From: CAZFHZ01 sp964519015
GTDB lineage: Bacteria; Blakebacterota; Blakebacteria; Blakebacterales; CAYUVJ01
Length of the DNA: 34,212 nt
Direction of reading: 5' to 3'
Assembly: GCA_964519015.1 (NCBI GenBank)
Contig: CAZFHZ010000030.1
Span: 1 to 34,212, forward strand
Position 1 is the first letter of the stretch. Each line of letters opens with the position of its first letter. A model generated the notes under the pieces. It did not search any database and was not told where the DNA came from. It saw only the letters and a list, made by a program, of their open reading frames with translations. A program made the translations under genes and the position numbers. Below, one piece after another: positions 24,242-32,379 of this stretch.

Positions 24242-26656
24242 ATGTTCGATGACCTCACTCAGGATCTCCGCTTCGCCTGGCGCGGACTGCGGCGCAGCCC
24301 GCTCTTCACGGGGGCCGCCCTGCTCAGCCTGGCCGCCGGGATCGGGGTGAACACCCTCATCTTCACTTTCCTCTACGGCTACTTCCTCGGCCCGTTGCCC
24401 TTCCCCGACTCCGGCCGGCTGACCAGCGTGCTCAGCGCCGCACCGGAACTCGGGATCCCGCGCTGGCACGTGACCTGGAATGAGTACCAGACGATGCGGG
24501 CGGCCAACCGTTCCTTCACCGATCTGTCGGCCTACGAGCTGACCGACGTCACGCTGACCGGGGGGGAGGAACCCTATCGGGACTTCGCCGTCCGCCTCTC
24601 CGACAACTATTTCAAGGTCCTCGGGCTCACCCCCCTGGCCGGGCGCGACCTGCTCCCCTCTGATTCGACCCCGACCGACCAGCCGGCCGTCCTGCTCGGT
24701 CACGGGATCTGGCAGCAGGTCTTCGGTGGTGACCCGGCCGTGCTCGGGCGGACCATCCATCTGAGCGGGGAAGCCCATACCGTGGTCGGCATCATGCCCC
24801 CCGCCGCCGAACTGGCCGGCCTCGGGAAGATGTTCATCCCCTTCCGGACCGACCGGATGGACGAGATCGTCACCGGCCGCCTCCGCATGCTGGGGCGGCT
24901 GGCGTCCGGCGTGACCCTGGAAGGGGCCCGCAACGATCTGAATGCGCTCTTCGCCCGGCTGGCCGAGACCAACCCCGATGAGAGCCGGGGGAAGGTGGCC
25001 GTGGTGGAATCCCTGCGCACCGACTTGATGAACGAGAACGGGAGCACGGTCCTCATCCTCTATGCGGTGGTCTCGCTGGTCCTGCTGCTGGCCTGCGCCA
25101 ACGTGTCGAGCCTGCTCCTGGCCCGGGGTTCCCTGCGGGGACGCGAGCTCGCGGTGCGGGCCAGCCTGGGAGCCGGTCGGGGCCGGCTGATGCGGCAGTT
25201 GCTGACCGAGAGCCTGCTGCTGGCCCTGCTCGGCGGCGCGCTCGGCTTCCTGCTCGGACTGTGGGGTCGCGACCTGGTGGTGGCCTCCATGTACGAGGGC
25301 TTCGAGCGGACCTTCTCCTTCGCGGCCGATCCGCGGATGACGCTGATGATCGCCGGGATCACCGTCCTCTGCGGAGTCGTGCTCGGACTCCTGCCGGCCC
25401 GGCTGGCCGTGCGGACCGATACCGCCCCGATGCTGCGGAGAGGGGCGAGTGGCCAGACGGTGTCCCGGGAGCGGACCCGTTTCCAGAGCCTCCTCTCCGG
25501 GCTGGAGGTGGCAGCGACGGTCATGGTGGTGATCGCGGCCGGGATGATGCTCAAGAGCTATCGCTACATCGCGACGATGGACAGGGGCTTCGATCCCGCC
25601 GACGTGGTCCACATGGAGGTCCGGCTGGAGGGACCGGCCTGGGAGAATCCCGCCCGGGTGGTCGGCTTCTTCCAGGAGGTCATAGCCGAGGTCGGCCGTC
25701 ACCCGGCGGTGGCCGAGGTGGCGGCCGGGAACCCGCTTCCCTACATCGGCTGGTACCGGCCCTACCAGGTGGAAGGGGACGAGTCCGCTCCGGGCTCCGA
25801 ATCCCGCCAGGCGGTCGACGCGATCATCACCCCGGGCTTCTTTCGCACCCTCGGCATGACCCTGCTGGCCGGGCGGGACTTCGGGGCTGAGGACGCCCGC
25901 CCCGGCGCTCTGCCGGTAGTGGTGGTGAGCGAGGACTTCGCCCGGTGCAACTGGCCCGGCCGCGATCCGCTCGGGCTGCGCCTGCGGCCGGTCCCCTCCC
26001 GCGGGGATCCCCCGCCCTGGCTGACCGTGGTGGGAGTGGTCAAGGACACCCGGGCGGGGACCTTCCTGCCCGAGACCGGCTGGGTCTTCCTCCCCCATGC
26101 CCAGGTCCCGACCAGCGAGCTGATCCTGGTCATGCGGACCCGGGGGGGTGAGTACGCGGCGGTGATGGAGCACGTCAAGGGGGTGGTCTGGGCACGGGAG
26201 CCCGGGCTGGCCATGAATTGGAACGGTATCCTCTCCGAGACGGTGCGCGACCGCTACCGGGAGCCGTCCCTCTTCGCCGCCGGCTTCACCGGGCTCTCCC
26301 TGATCGCCCTGATCCTGGCCGTGGTCGGCATCTACGGAGTGGTGGCCGGGGCGGTGGCCCGGCGCTCGCGGGAGTTCGGGATCCGGCTCTCGCTGGGGGC
26401 GCGTCCGGGGGAACTGATCACGCTGGTCCTCCGCCAGTCGACCCGAACGGCGCTGTTCGGGCTCCTGCTGGGCACGCTGGCCGCCTTCGCCTCGATGCGC
26501 CTGGCCGCGGGCTTACTCTACGGAGTGCGTCCGTACGATCCGCTGGTCTACCTGGCGGGCGGACTGGTGACGGCCCTGGCCACCCTGGCGGCCGCCCTGG
26601 TGCCGGCCCTCCGGATCGTACGGGTCGACCCGGTGGCGGCTATCCGCGTGGAGTAG
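24242..26656 (+). CDS. ABC-transporter-type permease, ADOP (duplicated FtsX) family
   Basis: The 804-residue protein starts with a conserved leader (LTQDLRFAWRGLRRSPLFTGAALLSLAAGIG) typical of ADOP, the duplicated orphan permeases abundant in Acidobacteriota and Gemmatimonadota. It has two MacB-like periplasmic regions and two FtsX-type membrane blocks. The first is around LLLACANVSSLLLARGSLRGRELAVRASLGAGRGRLMRQLLTESLLLALL. The second is at the C-terminus, with GIYGVVAGAVARRSREFGIRLSLGARPGEL and the family-typical end RVDPVAAIRVE. Start at 24242 follows GGAAGGAG with 9-bp spacing. No ATPase gene is adjacent, as is usual for these orphans. The substrate is unknown; relatives act in mechanotransmission or efflux. 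Confidence 0.92.
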   Translation: MFDDLTQDLRFAWRGLRRSPLFTGAALLSLAAGIGVNTLIFTFLYGYFLGPLPFPDSGRLTSVLSAAPELGIPRWHVTWNEYQTMRAANRSFTDLSAYELTDVTLTGGEEPYRDFAVRLSDNYFKVLGLTPLAGRDLLPSDSTPTDQPAVLLGHGIWQQVFGGDPAVLGRTIHLSGEAHTVVGIMPPAAELAGLGKMFIPFRTDRMDEIVTGRLRMLGRLASGVTLEGARNDLNALFARLAETNPDESRGKVAVVESLRTDLMNENGSTVLILYAVVSLVLLLACANVSSLLLARGSLRGRELAVRASLGAGRGRLMRQLLTESLLLALLGGALGFLLGLWGRDLVVASMYEGFERTFSFAADPRMTLMIAGITVLCGVVLGLLPARLAVRTDTAPMLRRGASGQTVSRERTRFQSLLSGLEVAATVMVVIAAGMMLKSYRYIATMDRGFDPADVVHMEVRLEGPAWENPARVVGFFQEVIAEVGRHPAVAEVAAGNPLPYIGWYRPYQVEGDESAPGSESRQAVDAIITPGFFRTLGMTLLAGRDFGAEDARPGALPVVVVSEDFARCNWPGRDPLGLRLRPVPSRGDPPPWLTVVGVVKDTRAGTFLPETGWVFLPHAQVPTSELILVMRTRGGEYAAVMEHVKGVVWAREPGLAMNWNGILSETVRDRYREPSLFAAGFTGLSLIALILAVVGIYGVVAGAVARRSREFGIRLSLGARPGELITLVLRQSTRTALFGLLLGTLAAFASMRLAAGLLYGVRPYDPLVYLAGGLVTALATLAAALVPALRIVRVDPVAAIRVE

Positions 26657-26737
26657 GTCCTCCCGACCGATTATGTTGGCGGGGTCCCTTCGTGGCGGGA
26701 TTCCGCTGACCGATCCGGGAGGATCGCCCTGGCCGTC

Positions 26738-28675
26738 GTGATCGAACTCGATTCGAACCGTCTGCGCTTCCGGCGCCCCGACGACCGGATCGCCCTCGCC
26801 CGTATCGGTCTCATCCTGCTGGCGCTCCTCCCGGGAGGACGGGCTACGGCGGCTCCCCAGGAGCCGCCCCGTTACGAGCTGGTCCCCCTGGTGGTGACCG
26901 CCGGCCGGGTCCCGGTGCCGGTGCTCGCCCTGACCCGGGCGGTGACCGTACTCGACCGTGAGGCGCTGCGGGAGCTGCCGGGGGATAGTGTGGCCGAACT
27001 CCTCAGCGGAGTGATGGGTCTCGACGTGCGGGAGCGGGGACCGGGTGGGGTACAGGCCGACCTCCGGATCCGCGGCGGTTCCTTCGAGGGGGTGCTCGTG
27101 CTGGTGGACGGGGTGCGGGTCAACGACCCGCAGACCGGCCATCACGACCTCGACCTGCCGCTCACCCGGGAGGATATCGAACGGATCGAGGTGCTCAAGG
27201 GACCGGCCTCGGGGGCATGGGGTCCGGATGCCTTCGACGGGGTGGTCCAGATCATCACCCGTCGGGGAGGCGCCCCCGGGGTCAGGGTGGAAGTGGTGGG
27301 GGGGGAGCATCGCCTGGCCCGGGGGGACATCTCGCTCTCGCTGGGCCGGAGCGGGCTGCGCCAGCGCCTCTCCCTCCACCGGAGCAGTACGGCCGGCTAC
27401 CGCTACAACACGGACGCCCGGGCCACGACCCTGGCCTGGTCGGGGGAAGTGGGGGAGGCGGCGCGGGGCCTCCGTCTGAACGCGGGCTGGACGGAGAAGA
27501 CCTTCGGCGCCAACGGCTTCTACGCTTCCGCCTACCCCGCCCAGTGGGAGCGAGTGCGGACCGGACTGCTCGGGCTGACCGGGCACCTGGCCGGGGGCAC
27601 CCTCCGGCTGGAGCCGCGGGCCTGGTGGCGCCGGGGCTGGGACACCTTCCTGCTCGACCGGACCGATCCCGCCTTCTACCGCAACGACCACACCTCCGAC
27701 TCCTGGGGCCTGGGTACCCAGCTGGCCCGGACGGGCCGGGCGGGCGTGACCCTGGTCGGATTCGAGCTTGGCGGGGAGCAGGTGCGGAGCACGAACCTGG
27801 GCGACCACCACCGGTTGCGCTCCGGCCTCTATGCCGAACACCGCTGGTCCGGTACCGGACGACTGCAGGGGGGCCTGGGGGTGAACGCCTGGCACTACCC
27901 CGACCGGGCCTGGGAGGTCTGGCCGGGGATCGACGCCGGGATCGGTCTGGGTCGGGGGGTGGCGCTCACCGGCTCCTACGGTCGCTCCTTCCGAATGCCC
28001 TCCTTCACCGAACTCTACTACCACGACCCGGCCAACCTGGGCAACGCCGACCTGAAGCCGGAGCGCGCCTGGACGGTCGAGACGGGGCTGCGCTGGCGCC
28101 GGCCGGGCGCGAGCCTGGAAGGGACGCTCTTCCACCGCCGGGCCCGCGACCTGATCGACTGGGTGCGGGATGAGGAGACCGAACCCTGGTCGGTCCTCAA
28201 CATCGCCGCGGTCCGGATCCGGGGGCTCGAAGTCTCCGCGGAACTCGTTCCCGTCCTGCTCGGGCTCGGCCTCCCCCTCGACCGGCTGACCCTGGGCTGG
28301 ACCCGGATCGAGCTCGACCGGGCGGGGCAGGGTCCGGTCCTCTCCAAGTACGTCTACGACCACCTCGAGGAGCAGGGTGTGCTGACGGCGGCCCACCGTC
28401 TGCCGGCCGGCCTGCGGGCCGGCTGGAGCCTGCGCCGGGAACGCCGGGTCGGTTCCCCGGCCCACTTGCTGACCGACCTGAAACTCACGCGCTCGTTGGG
28501 GCGGTTCGAGTTCTTCCTGGAGGCCGACAACCTCTTTGATGCCCGCTGGGAGGATTTCGGATTGCTGCCGATGCCCGGGCGCTGGTTGCGGTTCGGCCTG
28601 CGGCTGGGCTCAGAAGGTGGGGTCGAAAGGAGCCCGCAGGCCGAAGGCGGTCAGCCGGTCGGGGGCCGCCAGTAG
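26738..28675 (+). CDS. TonB-dependent receptor, BtuB-like
   Basis: The 645-residue outer-membrane protein uses a GTG start at 26738, with GGGAGGA about 14 bp upstream, a long spacing. A signal peptide follows (IALARIGLILLALLPGGRATAA). The TonB-box/plug region contains VTAGRVPVPV, SVAELLSGVMGLDVRERGPGGVQADLRIRGGSFEGVLVLVDG (key RIRGG and DG elements) and IERIEVLKGPASGAWGPDAFDGVVQIIT. The barrel ends near residue 623 in GRWLRFGLRLGS. It resembles BtuB/CirA-type receptors. Convergence with cbiMQO suggests cobalamin, or nickel/cobalt chelate uptake, but that is inference. After the natural barrel end the frame runs about 20 codons more, overlapping the cbiO 3' end by 66 bp. Confidence 0.9.
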   Translation: MIELDSNRLRFRRPDDRIALARIGLILLALLPGGRATAAPQEPPRYELVPLVVTAGRVPVPVLALTRAVTVLDREALRELPGDSVAELLSGVMGLDVRERGPGGVQADLRIRGGSFEGVLVLVDGVRVNDPQTGHHDLDLPLTREDIERIEVLKGPASGAWGPDAFDGVVQIITRRGGAPGVRVEVVGGEHRLARGDISLSLGRSGLRQRLSLHRSSTAGYRYNTDARATTLAWSGEVGEAARGLRLNAGWTEKTFGANGFYASAYPAQWERVRTGLLGLTGHLAGGTLRLEPRAWWRRGWDTFLLDRTDPAFYRNDHTSDSWGLGTQLARTGRAGVTLVGFELGGEQVRSTNLGDHHRLRSGLYAEHRWSGTGRLQGGLGVNAWHYPDRAWEVWPGIDAGIGLGRGVALTGSYGRSFRMPSFTELYYHDPANLGNADLKPERAWTVETGLRWRRPGASLEGTLFHRRARDLIDWVRDEETEPWSVLNIAAVRIRGLEVSAELVPVLLGLGLPLDRLTLGWTRIELDRAGQGPVLSKYVYDHLEEQGVLTAAHRLPAGLRAGWSLRRERRVGSPAHLLTDLKLTRSLGRFEFFLEADNLFDARWEDFGLLPMPGRWLRFGLRLGSEGGVERSPQAEGGQPVGGRQ

Positions 28676-29341
28676 AGCGGCCAGCGGGCCGTCGGAGGCC
28701 ACCCGGCCCTCGGCCAGGACGATCCCCCGGGTGCACACCGCCCCGGCGACGGCCAGGTCGTGGGTGGCCACCAGCAGGGTCTCGCTCCGGGCGGACAACA
28801 TCTCCACCAGCCGCTGCCGGGCTCGGGCGTCGAGGCTGCCGGTCGGCTCGTCCAGAACGAGCAGGGGGGGGCGGGAGACCAGGACGGTGGCCAGGGCGGC
28901 CAGCCGGCGCTCCCCTCCGCTCAGGTGGTGGGCCGGGCGGCTCCCCTTCCCCGCCAGGCCCAGTTCCTCGAGTATGTGCAGGGCGCGGTGCTCCGCCTCG
29001 TGGGCGCCCAGCCCCTCGTTGAGCGGCCCGAAGGTCACATCCTCGAGCAGCGTGGGGAGGAAGAGCTGGTCGTCCGGCTCCTGGAAGACCAGCCCGACCC
29101 GCCGGCGTACCTCGCGCAGACTCTCCTCGGTCACCTCGATCCCGTCCACCCGCACCCGCCCCGACTGCGGGCGGAGCAGCCCGTTGAGGTGGAGCAGCAG
29201 GGTACTCTTGCCGGCCCCGGTGGGGCCGAGCAGGGCCACCCGCTCCCCGGCCGCCAGCTCGAAGCCGACCCCGCCGAGCGCCCGGGTGCCGTCCGGGTAG
29301 GTGTAGACGAGGTCCTCCACCTGGAGCAGGGGGGGGGTCAT
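28610..29341 (-). CDS. cbiO: ECF transporter ATP-binding protein CbiO
   Basis: This 243-residue ATPase powers nickel/cobalt import. Motifs: Walker A GPTGAGKST (39-47), Q-loop FQEPDDQLF (Gln87), signature LSGGE (140-144; E instead of the common Q), Walker B LLVLDEPTGSLD (Asp164, Glu165) and switch His194 in THDLAVA. I choose the ATG at 29341 because it overlaps the cbiQ stop as ATGA; a GTG 9 bp further upstream is possible. It is the last gene of the operon, and its 3' end overlaps the convergent receptor gene by 66 bp. A single ATPase gene probably forms a homodimer here. Confidence 0.94.
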   Translation of the reverse strand: MTPPLLQVEDLVYTYPDGTRALGGVGFELAAGERVALLGPTGAGKSTLLLHLNGLLRPQSGRVRVDGIEVTEESLREVRRRVGLVFQEPDDQLFLPTLLEDVTFGPLNEGLGAHEAEHRALHILEELGLAGKGSRPAHHLSGGERRLAALATVLVSRPPLLVLDEPTGSLDARARQRLVEMLSARSETLLVATHDLAVAGAVCTRGIVLAEGRVASDGPLAALLAAPDRLTAFGLRAPFDPTF

Positions 29342-30150
29342 GACGGCCACCGGGCCGAGAGGGCGATGAGCAGGCCGACCAGGGTGGTCGCTCCCAGCAC
29401 CGCCCCGGAGAACCGGTCGAGGGGATGCGGGTGGAGCAGGGGGAGATCCCCCCGGTAGCCCCGGGCGAGCATCGCCCGGTAGGTCCGCTCGCTGCGGGCG
29501 AAGGTGCGGGTGATCGCGGCCGCGGCCAGGCCGGTGGTCAGGCGGCGGCGGTGGGCTTCCCCGGCCCCGGCGTTGCGGCTGGCGGCCGCCCGGCGCAGCC
29601 GCTCCAGTTCGTCCAGGAGCAGGTAGAGGAAGCGGTAGGCCAGGCCCAGCGAGGCGGTCACCACGACCGGGAAGCGGAANNNNNNNNNNGCGCCGATACT
29701 CGCCAGGTCCGTCCCCTCGCGGAAGGCCCGCAGGGCCTCCACGACCTCGGGGAAGCGGGTGGTGCTCACCAGCAGCACGGCGGCTCCGACGGCCGGCAGA
29801 GCCCGGCCCACGATCGAACCGAAGCGCAGCAGGCCGGCGTCGGTGACGGCCAGCGGACCGAGCCGGACCAGGGGCCGTCCCGGCACCAGCAGGAGCAGGG
29901 CGAAGGAAGCGAGCAGCACGAAGAGGAGGGGGCCGAGCGAGCGAACCGCCAGCACGTTCGGGCGCATCCCGGCAACCGCCGCCAGGCCGACCACCACGAC
30001 CAGGAAGGCCGCCATCTGCAGCCAGGCCCCGGGCGGCAGGGTGGCTGAACCGAGGGCCAGCACGAAGACCATCCCCAGGCGGGCGGAGGGGGCCAGGCGG
30101 GTCAGCGCCGATGCGTGGTCGGCGAACCGGTCGAGGTGCCGGAAGCTCAC
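29338..30150 (-). CDS. cbiQ: ECF transporter transmembrane protein CbiQ (interrupted by assembly gap)
   Basis: This roughly 270-residue membrane protein couples CbiO to the substrate-binding CbiM. It has several hydrophobic segments (for example GMVFVLALGSATLPPG and PLLFVLLASFALLLLVPG). The CbiQ coupling motifs are LDELERLRRAAASRNAG and ITRTFARSERTYRAMLARGYRG, which carry the A-R-G coupling helices. The start is GTG at 30150, overlapping the cbiM stop (GTGA) with the neighbours' overlap style. Ten N at 29680-29689 interrupt the sequence near the middle. The frame continues across them as written, so the gene is likely intact if the gap length is right; residues around the gap are unreliable. 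Confidence 0.9.
   Translation of the reverse strand: MSFRHLDRFADHASALTRLAPSARLGMVFVLALGSATLPPGAWLQMAAFLVVVVGLAAVAGMRPNVLAVRSLGPLLFVLLASFALLLLVPGRPLVRLGPLAVTDAGLLRFGSIVGRALPAVGAAVLLVSTTRFPEVVEALRAFREGTDLASIGXXXXFRFPVVVTASLGLAYRFLYLLLDELERLRRAAASRNAGAGEAHRRRLTTGLAAAAITRTFARSERTYRAMLARGYRGDLPLLHPHPLDRFSGAVLGATTLVGLLIALSARWPS
29680..29689. other. Assembly gap (10 N)
   Basis: A run of ten unknown bases inside cbiQ. The round number and flanking sequence suggest a scaffold or gap-fill estimate, so the true length may differ and cbiQ translation across it should not be trusted. Confidence 0.95.
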
Positions 30151-31067
30151 GGGCGGCGGCCTCCGCGGGCAGCCCGCGCCACCGCCCAACCGACCAGGAA
30201 GACCGCGCTCAGGCCGATCAGGGCGGCCACCCCGGGACCGCCGATCGGGGCGGTGTAGTCGGCCAGCGGGGTGGTGAACAGGGTGCGGGCGCTGTGGGAG
30301 AGGCCGAGACGCTCGACCGCCGCCTCCAGGGCATCGGGTCGCGCGGAGGCCGCGTAGGCGCCCAGCAGGGCCAGCAGCAGGCTGGCGGCCAGCAGGAGGC
30401 GCGCCGTCCCCCGGGCCAGGCGGGAGGGGCTGGTACCCCGCTCGAGCAGTTCGGGCCGGCTGCGCAGCACCAGGCCGAGCACGGCCCCGGTGATCACCGC
30501 CTCCCCCACACCGACCAGGAGGTGGCTCCCCCCTACCGCCATCAGAGCGGGGACCAGGGGGACGGTCCCCGAGAGGGCCAGCTCGAGAGCCGCCGCCGTA
30601 CCCACCAGGACCGCCGAGAACCAGGCCGCCAGTGCGGCCGCGCTCAGCAGGCGGGCGCGTCCCTCGCCGAAGGCGGTGCGCAGGAAGCGGTAGATGAGCC
30701 AGCCGGCGCCGGCTCCCAGCACGGCCATGTTGAAGGTGTTGGCGCCCAGGGCGGCGATCCCGCCGTCCTGGAAGAGCAGGGCCTGGACCAGGATGACCGA
30801 GAACATGACCAGCAGGCCGGCCCAGGGACCGACCAGCACCCCCACCAGCACGCCGCCCAGCAGGTGGGCGCTGGTGCCGGCCCCGAGTGGGAAGTTGAGC
30901 ATCTGGGCGGCGAAGACGAAGGCGGTCAGCGCCCCCAGCAGGGGGGCTTCCCGCTCTCCGAGGGCCTGCCGGCTGCGGCGGGCGGCCAGCGCGACGGCGC
31001 CGGCGCTCAGCGCGGTGGTGCCGGCGATGACCGGGGGGCTGAGAAAACCGTCCGGGATGTGGGCCAT
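30147..31067 (-). CDS. cbiM: Nickel/cobalt ECF substrate-binding protein CbiM fused to a CbiN/PDGLE-like domain
   Basis: The 306-residue membrane protein starts MAHIPDGFLS, the CbiM metal-binding N-terminus. After Met removal, usual before Ala, His becomes residue 2, the known Ni/Co ligand position. The core has AAQMLNFPLGAGTSAHLLGG and LQALLFQDGGIAALGANTFNM, with multiple membrane spans. After about residue 220 comes a CbiN/NikN-like region with ARPDALEAAVERLG, a PDGLE variant, then TPLADYTAPI and a last membrane helix. So one chain replaces CbiM plus CbiN, as in NikMN fusions. The start is set at 31067, not at the farther ATG at 31214. It is the first gene of the cbiM-Q-O operon. Confidence 0.92.
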   Translation of the reverse strand: MAHIPDGFLSPPVIAGTTALSAGAVALAARRSRQALGEREAPLLGALTAFVFAAQMLNFPLGAGTSAHLLGGVLVGVLVGPWAGLLVMFSVILVQALLFQDGGIAALGANTFNMAVLGAGAGWLIYRFLRTAFGEGRARLLSAAALAAWFSAVLVGTAAALELALSGTVPLVPALMAVGGSHLLVGVGEAVITGAVLGLVLRSRPELLERGTSPSRLARGTARLLLAASLLLALLGAYAASARPDALEAAVERLGLSHSARTLFTTPLADYTAPIGGPGVAALIGLSAVFLVGWAVARAARGGRRP

Positions 31068-31199
31068 GGCTGCATCACTCACCGTTCTGGGAGGATCGCG
31101 GGACCGGCGGTTCGCGCCGCCGCCCCGATCCCCGGTCCGCAGGCACTCCCGTAGCACGGGCGGTGCCGGAAGGTCCAAGGCTACGTCGGTGAACGGGCC

Positions 31200-31240
31200 C
31201 CTGACAACCGGCAACGTTGACCACCGGCAGTCTTGTCAGG
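31200..31240. promoter_or_regulatory. Interrupted inverted repeat in the cbiM / membrane-protein divergent gap
   Basis: CCTGACAA (31200-31207) pairs perfectly with TTGTCAGG (31233-31240), and CCGG just inside each arm (31208-31211 and 31224-31227) can also pair. No T-tract follows on either strand, and no cobalamin-riboswitch box or NikR-type operator (GTATGA...TCATAC) is visible in the 266-bp gap. It could be an operator or a 5' UTR hairpin for cbiM. Confidence 0.4.
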
Positions 31241-31252
31241 TCGAGATGAAAC

Positions 31253-31323
31253 TTGCGGCGGTTCGTGGCGTACTATACTCTGTAAAACAAAGAATACTGA
31301 AAAACAGCATACACTCCAGAACA
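31253..31323 (+). promoter_or_regulatory. AT-rich promoter with three degenerate repeats ahead of the membrane-protein/regulator pair
   Basis: TATACT (31274-31279, 5 of 6 to the -10) with a weak TTGCGG (31253-31258, 15-bp spacer) is followed by three related elements: ATACTCTGTAAAACA (31275-31289), ATACTGAAAAACA (31294-31306) and ATACACTCCAGAACA (31309-31323). Repeats over and after the -10 are where a repressor would act; the regulator at 31972 in the same operon is the obvious candidate. Confidence 0.45.
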
Positions 31324-31333
31324 GAGAGACGAC

Positions 31334-31975
31334 ATGGAACCGACCATCTCCCTGAAGGAACTCGAGAAGAAAGCCTTCCGGAGCGTCCACCAGGACGGGC
31401 TGTTGGACATGGTCTTCGGCCTGATCCTGCTATTGCTCGGGCTCGGACAGCTCCTGGAGCGACAGCCGGGCATTTCCGAGGGCGCCGCCATGGCCGTCTA
31501 CGCCGGACTCGTGCTGGTGATCGTAGGGGGCTTCACCCTGCTCAAGCGCAAGGTGACCCTCCCCCGCATCGGGAGCGCGAAATTCGGGCCCTCCCGCCGG
31601 GCCAAGGTGCGGAAGGTGGTCTGGGTACTGGCCGCTTCGGCCGGGTTGGGCCTGGCCGTCTTCGCGGTCACGGCGACGGGCCTGCTGCCGGGCGGATCCG
31701 GCCTGGCCATCCCGGCTCTTTTCCTGGTCAACTGCGTGGTCGTCTTCGGGGCCATGGCCTACTTCATGGAGCACTCGCGCCTCTACCTCTACGGCTGGTT
31801 CTACGGGCTGAGCCTCTTCCTTTCCGAGTGGCTGCGCCCGGTGTCTCTCTATCCGCTTCTCTGGGCGGTCATCCCTTTCAGTGTGATCATGGTCATAATC
31901 GGGACGGTGCTCTTCGTGCGCTTTCTGCGCGACTACCCGCTCCCCGCCCATGGGGCCGCGGAGGGATCGGAATGA
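31334..31975 (+). CDS. Multi-pass membrane protein of unknown function
   Basis: I do not recognise a named family. The 213-residue protein has an amphipathic N-terminus (SLKELEKKAFRSVHQDG) and then about six hydrophobic spans: MVFGLILLLLGLGQLL, AVYAGLVLVIVGGFTLL, VVWVLAASAGLGLAVFAVTA, LAIPALFLVNCVVVFGAMAYF, LYGWFYGLSLFLSEWL and LLWAVIPFSVIMVIIGTVLFV. It overlaps the following winged-helix regulator by 4 bp (ATGA), so the two are expressed together. Such membrane-protein plus HTH_34-type regulator pairs recur in bacteria with no known role. Expression likely follows the AT-rich promoter upstream. The ribosome binding site is weak (GAGAG). Confidence 0.8.
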   Translation: MEPTISLKELEKKAFRSVHQDGLLDMVFGLILLLLGLGQLLERQPGISEGAAMAVYAGLVLVIVGGFTLLKRKVTLPRIGSAKFGPSRRAKVRKVVWVLAASAGLGLAVFAVTATGLLPGGSGLAIPALFLVNCVVVFGAMAYFMEHSRLYLYGWFYGLSLFLSEWLRPVSLYPLLWAVIPFSVIMVIIGTVLFVRFLRDYPLPAHGAAEGSE

Positions 31976-32322
31976 ACGCGGGGCACCAGCCCGGGAGCGA
32001 GGGACACCCGGATGATGCGGCCACCCATCCCCTGGCCGAGGTGGACCGGGTTATTCACGGGCACGCCCGGCTGATGGTGATGAGCTCCCTCTACGTGCTC
32101 GAAGAGGCGGACTACACCTTCCTGGTCAACCTGACCGGCCTGACCTGGGGGAACCTCACTAGCAACCTGACCCGACTCGAGGAGGCGGGCTACGTGGCCG
32201 TGGAGAAAAGAATCGATGGCCGCCGGGTCACCTCCACGGTGCGGCTGACCTCGGTGGGGCATGAGGCCTTCCGGCTCTACCGGCAGCAGATGAAGGCGGT
32301 CCTGGACGACCTGCCGGAGTGA
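31972..32322 (+). CDS. Winged-helix transcriptional regulator (HTH_34 type, MarR-like)
   Basis: This 116-residue protein is mostly one winged-helix domain. The helix-turn-helix reads LEEADYTFLVNLTGLTWGNLTSNLTRLEEAGYVAVEKRIDGRRVTSTVRLTSVGHEAF (key elements GLTWGNLTSNLTRLEEAGYV and the RRVTSTV wing). These match the family that senses unknown signals and binds DNA as a dimer. The first 30 residues are polar and non-conserved. Its ATG overlaps the stop of the membrane protein. It probably controls its own operon through the repeats at 31275-31323, and could also influence the divergent cbiM promoter; both are inference. Confidence 0.88.
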   Translation: MNAGHQPGSEGHPDDAATHPLAEVDRVIHGHARLMVMSSLYVLEEADYTFLVNLTGLTWGNLTSNLTRLEEAGYVAVEKRIDGRRVTSTVRLTSVGHEAFRLYRQQMKAVLDDLPE

Positions 32323-32379
32323 TATATTAGAGTCAACTGACATTCCGTCGGTGCTTACTTCGGTCAGGAGGTCGTCGTC

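Noticed and set aside
23873..26173. 766-codon minus-strand open frame across the ADOP-type permease
   Set aside because: It overlaps hypA in another frame and covers a convincing permease; no domain is recognisable.
31068..31333. Cobalamin or nickel/cobalt riboswitch upstream of cbiM
   Set aside because: I looked for the B12 box and for NikR-type operators and found neither; only an unassigned inverted repeat is present.
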